A DNA stretch of 64,000 bases from Melastoma dodecandrum (taxonomy: Eukaryota; Streptophyta; Magnoliopsida; Myrtales; Melastomataceae), in the NCBI GenBank assembly GCA_029817715.1, contig JARUPY010000396.1, positions 4,774,001 to 4,838,000 of the forward strand. Direction: 5' to 3'. Positions 47,741 through 58,629 of the stretch are shown here, piece by piece. Position numbers and translations under genes: made by a program. Within the stretch, counting starts at the first letter, position 1. Each line of letters begins with the position of its first letter. Below the pieces are notes generated by a model. That model was not told the DNA's origin. It was given only the letters and a program-made list of their open reading frames with translations, and made no database searches.

Positions 47741-48491
47741 GTCCCTGTCCAACACTTAATTCTAAACTATTCAAAGTTCATGCCGAGAATTATTGGTATT
47801 ACTATGATTTTAAAAGTTTGACCAATTTATTTCGCAAGATTAATTTGTGAATTAACGTTGTTAAAAAGTGACTCAGCCACAACCCAAAAACAAAATTCAT
47901 ATTAATTATGTTTGTTCACCCCCCAATAAAAGAAGATTTCATCATCTTACTACAACTTGATGATTTTTAATGAATTCAGACGTTCAACATATGAAATGCT
48001 GTCGGCTGTACACATGAACCAAAAACACCAAAAATACTATTCTCCCCCCATGCAATAAACAAATCCCAAATGGGCGTCCGCGTTCAAACCACAAATATAA
48101 TCCCATATTCCTACTTTTTGTCCCTCTTGATTTTAATAATTTTTTAAAAACGTGCATGATAGTAATATGCAATCCTTACTTCTCAAAACAACATAAAAAA
48201 TTTATATATATAAAAATGTTATGGGTATTATTCAGATTGTTTTGTTGTTTATTATTCCTCGAGACTGACAGCGCGTCGGGAGGATGACGCAAGCTATGAC
48301 CCCAAATTGGCGTTCATCAAATATATCCGGTCATTCCCGCCGTTATGTCCAATTTAAATTCGACCAACTTTTCAATTCTCGAGAGGAAGTTTCCACCAAA
48401 TTCACGCGCTACCTCCCTCAACCTTCCTCACAATACCTCTGCTCCCAAATCAGCTAGAGCGGGTAGATTTTCTTCTCCTACAACGGGATAC

Positions 48492-50383
48492 TGTTGAGGT
48501 GTTTTAATGATGAGCAATGACCTTCTTCAAAGCAGAAGTCAACCATCTGCACGACAGAAGCTAGTCCTGACGGGAACCTCCTGTAAGGAAATATTTTTGT
48601 AATTAATAATTAATTACGAAATTAAGTGGAAATATTCCATGGGAATTATCCAATATAATCAGGATAATTATCTGATCGATTTCATTGCCAAAGAAATAAA
48701 ATAGAATAATATATTTCCATTAAAGGAAATAAATCTTCTATTTATGGTAAGGTTCTACAAGGTTGTCTCCAACCTTCTGTGAATCCATCCGATCACCAAG
48801 AACCGTTACCAAGGATGTTTATCCACATCATCTGTCCAGATACATTTAATTAAGTGTCTTGAACAGAATGGTATCGATTTTATTCATTAAGGAAGTTAAT
48901 CTTTGATTATTTCCATTTGTAGAAGGCTTCTGACTAACCAGAACCTTCTGTAATGCAATATTCGTGGAAACAATCATCAAATTATTATTAATTTGATTTG
49001 ATACGTTTACCTAAAGAATATATGTCTAGTGTGACGTATTTGTAAATTAAATATTGTATTATTATCTAATCTTTTATTTTTCTTGTTCTACAGAAGGTTG
49101 ATTCGTCATATTACCTTCTACACTTAGCGTTTTTATCTTTGTGTATAAATAGGATATTAGTTCGTGCTTTCAAATATATAGAACAAGGAATGAATCCTTC
49201 TTGTATTCTGAGAGCGTAAGGTTTTAGATTCGAGTTTTGTTAGTCACGCACAAGGTACGCTACCCGCAGAAGACTGCATCGTTGGTGAAGTCATCTGGGA
49301 GAGTGACTCGGGGGCCACGAGGGACTCGGTTGGAAGCTGCAGGAGACGTTGGTGGGAAGCGCGGCTGGGTGCCGTGTGGCTAACGTGCGGTGGGCCGGAG
49401 AGAAGGGCAGATACCCCGGGAGCACAGAAGGTGAGGGACTAACCAGCTTCTGTGGTGTAGTGTTCTGTGTGTGCAGGAACCTAGGACGGAGGCTGCCGTC
49501 TGCTTGTGTGGGGTTTGCCGCGTGCTTGCGCAGGGTTTGCTGCGTGCTTGCGAGGGTATGCTACGTGCTTGTGTGGGGTACGCCACATAGTCGCTATCTC
49601 GAGGAGATCGTGCAGGTCGTGTGGAGCCGCCGGAGAGGAAATCCATCATTGGACAGAGGTCGTTGTCTGCCTGCGTAGGGTTCGCTACGTACTCGCGTGG
49701 GGTACGCCACGTGCTCGCGTGGGGTACGCCACGAAGTCGTTGTCCTTGAGGGGATTGTGCATTAGTTACTTTGTTAGTCACACTAACGTGTGCATTGAGT
49801 TACTGTAGTGCAGTACCTTCGGGTATGTACAACCCATTGTAGTGCAGAACCTTCGGGTCTGTAAATCTATTTCAGTGCAGAACCTTACGGTCTGTACTTA
49901 CCACGTCATTTCCTACATAGAACCTTCTGGTCTATAGTGGATTGACATCTACGATACAGAACCTTCTGGTCTGTGTTCTTTCACTCATAGTTCTACGGTA
50001 CAAAACATTCTGGTCTTTACCGTGTAACAAGTTCTACTGTACAGAACCTTCTGGTCTGTGCTCTGTCACTCAGACTTTTTCAGTGAAGAACTTTCTGGAT
50101 AGCTCTATTTGCTATCGATTGTGTAATCTGTATTGAGATACAATTGAGTGGAAACCATCCAGGTTTCTGGGTGAAGAGTGGAGTAGGCAATTTGCCGAAC
50201 CACTATAAAAATCCTTGTGTCCATCAAAGATATTGCGTACACAATCAAACGTTCTGTCTTACAGAATCATATCTAAGGTTCTGTGTTACAGAAAGTTTCC
50301 TTCCGCTGCGGGATAAATCGAAAAAGTGTGAAAAATCCTTAATTGGACTTTAACACTAATTCACCCTCCCTCTTAATGTAACA
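48492..50383 (+). mobile_element. Solo LTR, Copia (SIRE/Maximus-like)
   Basis: 1892 bp beginning TGTTGAGGTG and ending TTAATGTAACA, flanked by a perfect 5-bp duplication GATAC (48487-48491 and 50384-50388). The start and the pre-terminal AACACTAATTCACCCTCCC are typical, from memory, of SIRE/Maximus Copia LTRs. A TATA box (GTATAAATAGG) lies near 49142. There is no internal coding part, so it is the product of LTR-LTR recombination. It sits inside the upstream region of CYP72A copy B. Confidence 0.88.
49500..50110 (+). repeat. Two tandem-repeat tracts inside the solo LTR
   Basis: At 49500-49740, GTGGGGTACGCCACG-like units recur five or six times. At 49808-50110 about eight diverged units of CAGAACCTTCTGGTCTGTG occur every 35-45 bp. 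Each second-type unit is partly self-complementary (ACAGAACC / GGTCTGT), so the transcript could form a row of hairpins. Confidence 0.8.
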
Positions 50384-50803
50384 GATACCACATCGAATCT
50401 AGATTTGTCCAATGTGAAACCCAAATTTGTAAGAATCCGGTCAGGTGTTAGTTTGGATTTCAAAGCAGTAACCGACGTTGTGGGCCTAAGTCGCTTTTGT
50501 TGATTTCCCTCATCTATAGTGAGAGAGATCGACAAGCTGGTGTTAAGCGGACTCCTCTTCCGTTGTTCGTATGAACGCAGACAGGTGTTGAAGATGAGGC
50601 CAAGGCAAATGTGGGGCTCTATTGAACAAGCTCAAGACGACGGGTAGGCAAATGAGAGGCTCGATTGAAGAAACGCGGATAACGAAAAATGTGGAGAGGA
50701 ATGGGGGCTAAGGTTTTCTTCTGGGATTGGGGTGGGGTTTGAGAGATTTGTGGTTGGAACTAGGTATTTGGGCGTGGAGTTAGAATTTTAGTGCACGAAG
50801 TTT

Positions 50804-51166
50804 TGTACGTATATATCTTTGGTTTTAAAAAAAAATTACAAAATATAGTAGAAGTTTCAAAAATATCCTATTTACCGTTTTTAAGGCGCGTTTTGAAACC
50901 CGTCATTTAATTTACAAAGAAGACGAGTTTTCAAAATCCGCCGTCCAAGTAATCGGGAGGGAGGCGGGTTTTCCTAAGCATCTCCCCCATACGGAGGACG
51001 GTTTTTCAAAATCTGCCTTACTCCTAATTACTTGGATGGCGGGTTAAACTCGCTAAATTGAAACACGAGTTTTCAAACGCGTCTAAGGGACGGTAAATCG
51101 GGTATTTTTGAAACTTTGATCATATTTCTTAATTTTTTTTTTAAAACTAACGGTATATTCGTATAA
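50804..51166. mobile_element. Foldback/MITE-like inverted-repeat element
   Basis: Two arms of roughly 165 bp face each other with only a small loop near 50975-50995. Left-arm words GTTTCAAAAATATCC and TTTACCG recur in inverted form as GGGTATTTTTGAAAC and CGGTAAA near 51084-51117. The TTGGTTTTAAAAAAA near 50817 matches TTTTTTTTAAAACTAA near 51132 in inverse. No coding capacity. Ends and target duplication were not resolved. Confidence 0.75.
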
Positions 51167-51503
51167 GGCTCCTGATTTGTACGGTAATAGCAAAATTTAA
51201 CTTAATTTGAGCCACGTAGGCTGCCACGGCTTTGACTTGAAAAGATAACTGAGGATAAATTAAAAATAATGATAAATATAAATATGAATATAAAGAACAT
51301 GATAGATTGAAAAAAAAAATGACTTAGTATAAGATACGTTTAATAATTAAGCCTTTTTTTGGTAAGTAAATTTTTTTTGGTAGGCAATTAATGTATCCGC
51401 CGTCCTCCCTCCCTGTAAGTATTATCCTCCTAAAAGATTATTAGTCACCCAAAGCTACAAATATCTTTCTACTCCAAGTCATCCAAGGCCAAATTCTCAA
51501 ATA

Positions 51504-53479
51504 ATGGAAACGTCCCTCGTCACCATCCTGTTATCCATCCTCATCTTCCCCGTTCTGGTTATAGCATGGTTAGCCCTCAACTGGGTATGGATCCGTCCCC
51601 GTAAGCTGGAGCGCATCCTTCGTCTGCAGGGCCTCTCCGGGAATCCCTACCGCTTCCTCTCCGGCGACCTACGCGACAGCTCTCTCATGCTACGCCAGGC
51701 CCAATCCAGGCCCTCCTCCGTTTCCGATGACCTCAAGACCCTCGTCCACCCCTTCCTCAACCAGCTCATCAAGACCCACGGTAGGAGAACCCCCCCCCCC
51801 CCTTCCCGGCGGCCGGCTCTGGAGGCCCTGTTCCTGATCTTCAATTTTTTAAGACGACACTAATGGGGGCTTGGTTTGCAGGGAAGAACTCGTTCATGTG
51901 GTTGGGTACGATACCTCGGGTAAACATCATGGACCCCTCCCACATCAATGAAATATTTTCCAAGATCCACGACTACCAGACGCCCGACTTCAATCCCCTG
52001 TTTAGTCTTCTCCTTGAAGGTCTCGTCAACCACGAGGGCGACAAGTGGTCGATGCACCGCAAGATCCTCAACCCGGCCTTCCACATAGGCAAGCTCAAGG
52101 TTCATTCACCCCACCCCTTCAATCTTTTACCTTGTGCTGCTTTGTTAGGTTTCATACTTTCTTGTGGGGATTTTCTAACTTCTGAATATGTTTGCCATGC
52201 AATAATGCTGCAGCTCATGTTGCCCACCTTCCATTCCAGCACTAACCAGCTTGTCAGCAAATGGGAGCAGATGTTATCGTTCAAGGAATCCTCCGAGGTT
52301 GACATCTGGCCTGACCTCCAGGACTTGACTCGCGACGTCATCTCCCAGACGGCCTTCGGCACCAACATCGAGGAAGGCAGAAAGATATGCCAGCTTCAGG
52401 AGGAACAGTTGGAACTCGCCCTCATAACCGTTCAATCCGTGTACATCCCTGGATGGAGGTAAGCAGCTCATTCATGTTCTTGATCAGACTATAAATAGGA
52501 GAGAAAAATAATTCCTGGTTCACTGGGAAACCCAGTTCTGAAATCTTTGACGCTTTCTCTCCAGATTTGTTCCCACCAAGTTGAATAGAAGAATAAAGAA
52601 GATTGACATTGAACTCCGGTCCCTGATACGGGACCTCGTCCACAGAAAAGAGAAAGCCATAAAGGCAGGGGAATCTGCCTGCGACGACTTGCTCGGGCTG
52701 ATGATCGAGTCCAACTTGAAGGAGATCCAGGAGCATGGTCAGACGGGCAAGAAGGTCGGCATGAGCATGGACGAGGTGATTGAGGAGTGCAAGCTGTTCT
52801 ACTTTACCGGACAGGAGACGACCTCGACCCTGGTCCTATGGACACTGGTGTTACTCAGCATCCACCCGGAATGGCAGCAGCGTGCCAGGGAGGAGGTTGT
52901 TCAGGTCCTCGGCAACAGCCAGCCAAACTTTGACCAGCTCAACCACCTAAATGTGGTAAGAATATATAACAAGCCCTTGTAGAACAGTGGTCTATTTTGT
53001 TAATGCTGAGAAAACACACTGAACAACTGATTAATTTGGTCCTTCAGGTCACGATGATACTGAATGAGGTGATGCGTCTGTATCCCCCGGTGATTGTGCT
53101 CAGCCGAAAAGTCACCAAGGATATGAAACTAGGGGATGTGACCATACCCAAGGGAGCTCAGGTGGCGTTGCCCACAATCTTCGTCCACCACGACCGTGAG
53201 CTCTGGGGTGAAGATGCCATGGAGTTTAAGCCGGAAAGGTTTGCAGGAGGAGTGGCGAAAGCAACCAAGAACAGGGTGATATTCTTCCCGTTTGGTTGGG
53301 GCCCTCGCATCTGCATTGGGATGAATTTTGCGTTGCTGGAGGCGAAACTGACATTAGTGGCGATCCTACAGAAGTTCTTGTTCGAGTTGTCCCCAAACTA
53401 CGTGCATGCGCCGAAGTGGATCGTGACTCTTCAGCCGCAGCATGGGGCACATGTGATTTTGCGCAAGTGCCTGAGCTAA
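51504..53479 (+). CDS. Cytochrome P450 CYP72A, copy B
   Basis: Exons 51504-51780, 51882-52099, 52214-52458, 52565-52955 and 53048-53479 have exactly the same lengths as in copy A, 520 aa. Haem site [16 protein letters not shown] and FKPERF are intact. One change stands out: the conserved I-helix Ala is Thr (FTGQETTS, residue 328). Introns are also closely similar to copy A, so the duplication is fairly recent. The TATA-like sequence before copy A is not conserved (A: CAATATAAGTAT; B: CCTGTAAGTAT), and the distal promoter is displaced by the solo LTR and foldback element. Its 3' UTR carries a hAT insertion 14 nt after the stop. Confidence 0.94.
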
Positions 53480-53493
53480 CTCTTATGTGCATC

Positions 53494-54903
53494 TAGGGGT
53501 GGCAATCATGACCCGCAATTTTAATGTATAAATTTAGTCTTAACGGGTTCGTGTCATTATAGTGTCAATCCATTGTACCCGATATGATAACGAGTTAGTT
53601 TTGGGTCGTGTACCCTTTACTCGTTGAGACCCACTTGTATTATCAAGGCTTCTTTGATTGCCACTGACCTACCAGGTAGGATTAATATCTTCATTTTGCT
53701 TGAATGATAATTTGACGTAGAAGTCTGGGAATATATTAATTATTTCAACATGAGCCAATTAAAATGTTTTTTCCCTTCCCCGAATGCTAGGTCATTCCCT
53801 TCTTCGAAAGTTGGTAACTAAACTTAAAAGGCAACATTTATTTTGATCGAAGTATTTAATTTCTAGTTAATAAATCACGAAATGCATATTCATAGTTTGT
53901 TTCAATGATACGTTTATTTCTTATTTCAGAAACTGCACGAGACGAAGAGCATCTACAACTATATGAACTTACGAAAGATGTTGTTAGGTTACAGGTAAAT
54001 AATGAAGACGTCCTTCAATTTAAAAGTTCAACAAATTTGGTTTGTTAAGTTGTTTATGTCATGATTATTTTTATAATTTATTTTCTAATATATGAGCATA
54101 AATTATTTGTAGGAAGTAGAAATCCGTCACGATAACGATATACATTCAAAGTTATTTTGTTATATTAATTTGAACACTAAATTATTTATTTTCATAATTT
54201 TATGATAGAATATTTATGAATTTATTTTAATTTTTAATCGTTGAATTATGGTGTAATTCGGATATTATATATATTTTATACTAAATTATTTCATATCTAT
54301 CCATTATAAAACTGTTTGTGTTTGAACTGATAACACGAAAACCTTTAATGGTTCGTGTTTGGATCGTGTTACAGGTAAACCACCCAGCAGGTGGAGATGC
54401 AGGGGAGGTAAAGGACACTAGGGAGATCCTCAAGTGTACCACTGCATTCAGGTCGAACCGGGCTGCTGATGGAGCTGGGGCTACAGCTGAAGGAGGAGTT
54501 GGACCGCACGAGCTCTAAGTGTGATGAACAGGCCAGGTCGGAGGCACGAGTGGAGGAAGAAATTGAAGAAAAGAGGGAATGCAAGGACCAAGGAAGGAGG
54601 AAGGAGAAATCGACAATGAAACAACCGAAATTGCAGATGAAGAAATAAATAGGGAAGGGAGAAAGGCCTGAAGAAGAATAAGAATGAAAATAGAATCGAG
54701 GGGGAAGGTGAGTGAGCGGTTGTTGGGTGTGTTTGAGAAGTGGTCGCTGTAATTAAGTGAGGGTTGGGTGGAGTGGCTAATTCCTTCGGTTGGTGTTGTG
54801 TTCCTATTCGTTTTGCTTAATCTGAGGTCCATCTTCATTGTGGAGGTTTTGGGTAGAGTGTCCGGACACGAACTCGATCCGTTAACCCGTTTTGCCACCC
54901 GTA
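53494..54903. mobile_element. Non-autonomous hAT element in the 3' flank of CYP72A copy B
   Basis: 1410 bp with short inverted ends TAGGGGTGGCAAT (left) and TACGGGTGGCAAA (right, complement) and 8-bp target duplications TGTGCATC (53486-53493) and CGTGCATC (54904-54911), one mismatch. These are hAT hallmarks. The empty site is preserved behind copy A (about 47107-47150). No transposase is recognisable. A G/A-rich segment near 54470-54640 reads as a charged, coiled-coil-like stretch (ELGLQLKEELDRTSSK) that may be captured host sequence. Confidence 0.85.
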
Positions 54904-55138
54904 CGTGCATCCTCCCGTGGTTTTACGAAGTAATGGTTTTGGGTGTAGTCAGTCGTATTTATGAAATTCTTTTGTTGTGTTTTCCTTTTGGGGTATAAAT
55001 GAATGAGCGTTGTAGTAGGACGAATAAAGTTTACTCAATCCATGAATTCTTTTCTTTCTTTCTTTCTTCTTCTTGATTGGCAAGATCCATGCAAGTATCC
55101 GACATCCTATCCATCTCCCTAACCATTTTGTCACTCTC

Positions 55139-56290
55139 CAGTCCTCACCCTCGTATGTCCGTTCCTGAACTGGGTCTTCGACAAGGCCTCTCCGGCAACT
55201 ACCGCTTCCTTGTCGGCGACATCACTCTGGTCCACTGAGCTAATTCCACTCCCCTCTCCCTCTCCCTCTCCGACGACCTCATGCCTCGTGCCCAGCCCCT
55301 CACCCACGGTACAGATATCCATATATTGCCACATCCAAAGATTTGCGTCAGCTTTCTAGGAAGTTAACTCTCTGCAATTACGAATTTCAACTGCCTGGTT
55401 TGTTCCCACTAAAGCGAACCAGGGGATGAAGAACTTCAAGAGAGAAGTACAGATGGCGATGCGTGGTTTGATCCGCGAAAGGGAGAAAGCGATAAAGTTG
55501 GGAGAAGCTGCCAGCAACGATCAGCTTGGGCTGCTGCTAGAGTCAAACATGAAAGAAATCATACAGCAGGACAGCACAGATAAGAAAAAAGGCATGCGCA
55601 TTCGAGATGTGATAGAGGAGTGCAGGCTTTTCTACTTTGCAGGTCAAGAGACAACCTCAGTGCTACTTGGCTGGACTATGGTGTTGCTTAGCGTACATAC
55701 ATCTGGAGTGGCAATATAAAGCAAGAGAAGAGGTTTTGCTAGCCTTTCGAAGTAACGAGCCAAATTTTTATCAGTTTAACCACCTCAAAATTGTAATTCC
55801 TTACAAACTCACATTGAAACCATCGTCGTAGCTGCTCATTGTTTCTTGAATGTAATGAAGAGTTTTCCACTGCAGGTTGCGACAATCCTCAATGAGGTCA
55901 TGAGACTATATCCACAACGGCTGTCCTTTCAAGGGAAGTTTACAAGGAAACAAAACTGGGAAGCCTGATCTTACCGGCTGGGGTGCAGGTATTGCTGCCC
56001 AAAATTTTTGGTCCACCGCGATCCTGAGTTATGGGGAGAAGATGCAGATGACTTCAAGCCAGAAAGGTTTGGGGAAGGAATCTCAAAGGCAACAAGGAAC
56101 CAAGTATCCTACTTCCCACTCAGATGGGGGCCTCACATCTGCATGGGACAAAGTTTTGCTTTGATAGAGGCATAGATGGCCTTGACAATGATCCTGCAAC
56201 GCTTCAGGTTTGAGCTTCATATGATCATGCTCAGAAGACAGTCATTACTCTTCAGCACTAGCATGGTGTTCATGTTGTTTTCTACATGCA
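55139..56290 (+). pseudogene. Third CYP72A copy, pseudogene
   Basis: A broken exon 1 (LNWV, then a deletion, then LRQGLSGNYRFLVGD), then a piece of exon 4 from about 55399 (KANQGMKNFKREVQ to [20 protein letters not shown]) with a frameshift near 55700 before LEWQYKAREEVLLAF. The last exon (about 55876-56280) has frameshifts and a stop in ALIEA*MALTMILQRF. Exons 2 and 3 are absent. The haem region reads [11 protein letters not shown], so the Phe-Gly of the motif is also lost. It is more diverged than copies A and B and represents an older member. Confidence 0.9.
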
Positions 56291-56640
56291 TGGAATCAAT
56301 GCTACGTGGCAAGTCACCCCCGGCGTTAATCTTTATAAAGAAATAAGGGGGCGGTTACATGGCAAGTCACCCCCGGCATAGGCAGCAATGACTACGTGAA
56401 TGAAACCAACCAAATGATATTGGGCGAACAGGGAAAAGGAGATTCAACCGACCACTGGGATGCCCCCAGCTCTCAGTTGCTTAGTTACAAACTTGATTTG
56501 TAGTAGACACTGACAAATCACCTGCAGATCGCAATAGGTATTAGTGGCAGTAATAGTAGTAGTAGCCATGCATTAGAGAATCAAGACGACTGAACGTATT
56601 CCGAGATAAGGTCTTTGTAGTAATAGGTGTGAAGGTCTAT

Positions 56641-57536
56641 CCTGAAGGTCATACACAGATCAATTGATAGTTCCTAATTGGAATGCTTGGAAAGGGATGT
56701 CAAAAGCTGAGATCCACCGTGACGAGTCATTCTTTAACTCGATACATATTGTGTGGTAAGGCAATGCATGAAATGTTTTGCAGACATCTCGACAGAATTC
56801 AGTAAACGCCAAGCAACCTCTCTGATCGACAAGTCGTTGTGGATTGTACTTGTGAGGGATGTTGATGGTGAAACATTTTGGAAAAGCTTTCATGATACAT
56901 TGCCCTGAATATTACTTCTCCAATCCCCATAGATAAATCAGCTCTTTATGAATTGACTCCCTATCAAGAAAGGCACCTTCATGTTCTTGACTTGGTTAGA
57001 TTCAACAAAGATGCCTGTGCAAGGGACATGGTTAAATGCTTTTATTGTTCCTTTTTCTTTCCGAACCAAGGTGCAGTTTCTTCTTTCTCGTACCATTTAC
57101 AAGTACGATGAAATCACGTAATGGATTTTATCTTCAGGTATCTCTTTCTAGTGATGGATGGCTGACCTCTTTGGATGCTGAAACAGTCAAAAAATGTTCC
57201 CTTCTCGATATTTGATGTGTTTCTTGCTGTATCACCAGTTTCTCATTCCTTGAAAACTTCTGTCGCGGGTGGCCTTGTGGCCATTCTGAAGTTATTTCGT
57301 GCTCCGTAGATGCTACAATGCAAACATGTCCATTACAGCACATGCATTTCAGATGCATTTGCGAATAAATTCACTCCATGTCAAAGGGATTAAATTGATG
57401 GTTGGTAGATCCTACAACAAGAAATTAATTGCAAGCAAAAGCCTGCAATGCTCAAACAGCTTGAGAGATCGTTGCCGACTGAAATGACTGCAGTTCGATC
57501 TGCTCCGCAAGGAGTACTAGTGACCCTACCCTCTTC
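56641..57536. other. Intergenic, no gene seen
   Basis: No recognisable coding sequence or RNA gene; the short ORFs are not of a known family. Confidence 0.4.
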
Positions 57537-58573
57537 ATGACTTATCTGGTCTCATTTGCTCCAGCATTTTGACAACTTCGGCCATGGTTGGCCTTTTGGA
57601 TGGCTCCAATTCTAGGCACATCAGCGCAATACTAAATACATTGTTGATCTCATCAATGGGACTATTTTCTAAGGTGCGATCAAGTACGTGCACTTCCATT
57701 TTCTCATGTACTACCGACTTTTCCTATCAAAATCGATAAGCATGGCGTAAGCTATCCAGATAGTTTTGAGCAAGGAAAATTATCTGCTTGGCTGAGGAAA
57801 TTTTAGATAATCATCCACGTCACGAGCCTCGTTCCCTCCTCCATGAATGCTTCATCAGTAGGATTTTACCAGTTAGTAGTTCCAGCAGAACAACCCCGTA
57901 ATTGTATACATCCCCTTTTGCAGTCGCTCTCCCCGAATCAAAGTATTCTGGACAACAGGGAAGATAAATGATTTGGAGGCACCGACAGATGAGAGCAACA
58001 AGATAAGTGAATATGCAGAATCCGATCATTCATACGGGGAGCTAGGTAACCAAAAGTTCCAGCCACAAATGTCGAGACATGGGTCTTATCTGGTGCCAAC
58101 CCAAAGTCTGAGACTCGAGCATTCATGTTCTGATCCAGCAATATGTTGCTTGATTTGATGTCCCTGTGGATGATATGGGGGATGCAGGCGCGATGGAGAT
58201 AGGATATTCCTCTCGCAGCACCTAAAGCAATATTAAACCTCATCCGCCAGAACTGAATGGACTTCCATTGGGCATGAGCTCGTAGATGAGGAGGTTGTAT
58301 CTAGGAGCTGTGTAGTAGCCGTGTAGGGTAACAATGTTGCGATGCTTGATATCTCCCATGGCCTCCAATTCACGCTTGAAGCCACGGTCCTTCTCAGAGC
58401 TCCCCCTGTTTAATCTCTTGAAGGCAAATGACAAGGTGTCGTTCACAGCCAATTTGTAAACAGTCCCATAGCCTCCAGAGCCGATGATGTCTTTGTTGGT
58501 GAGTTTAAGGGCATTCTTCACGAATGCGTCCGATGTGAGGGACCGCAAAACCGGGGACCTGAACATCACCATC
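57537..58573 (-). pseudogene. Receptor-like protein kinase pseudogene (At1g78530-like)
   Basis: Minus-strand kinase pieces in order: MVMFRSPVLRSL, IIGSGGYGTVYKLAV (Gly loop), FAFKRLNRGS (Lys present), [65 protein letters not shown], then SPIDEINNVF and RPTMAEVVKMLEQ to TGA at 57537. Lesions: a deletion with frameshift after MPNGS (about 58260), loss of four codons after DFGLA, and a one-base loss in GGTAAAATCC (about 57860) before the PTDEAF motif. The TM and N-terminal part is missing. From memory the closest active relative is the short receptor-like kinase type At1g78530. A Copia LTR begins about 55 bp upstream and may have removed the 5' end. Confidence 0.85.
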
Positions 58574-58629
58574 TTTCCGTTAGTGTGTGCACGTATGTGC
58601 CAAGACACTTTGTAAAATATGTGAATAGT

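Larger units (their letters stand above)
44590..47750 (+). repeat. CYP72A duplication unit A
   Basis: Unit A holds promoter, intact CYP72A gene, 3' flank and a relic of another CYP72A. Its start (ATTTCATCAACTTACTACAA; GAATTCAGACGTTCAACATA) is matched at 47937 and its end (GTCTTTGTAGTAATAGGTGT) at 56611. So 44590-47750 and 47934-56640 are tandem copies. Unit A has none of the three insertions seen in B. Confidence 0.88.
47934..56640 (+). repeat. CYP72A duplication unit B (expanded by insertions)
   Basis: Same order as unit A but 8.7 kb instead of 3.2 kb. The extra length is mainly the solo LTR (48492-50383), a foldback element (50804-51166) and a hAT element (53494-54903), plus a fuller pseudogene at the end. 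The promoter copy (47934-48320) is now about 3.2 kb away from gene B. Confidence 0.88.
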
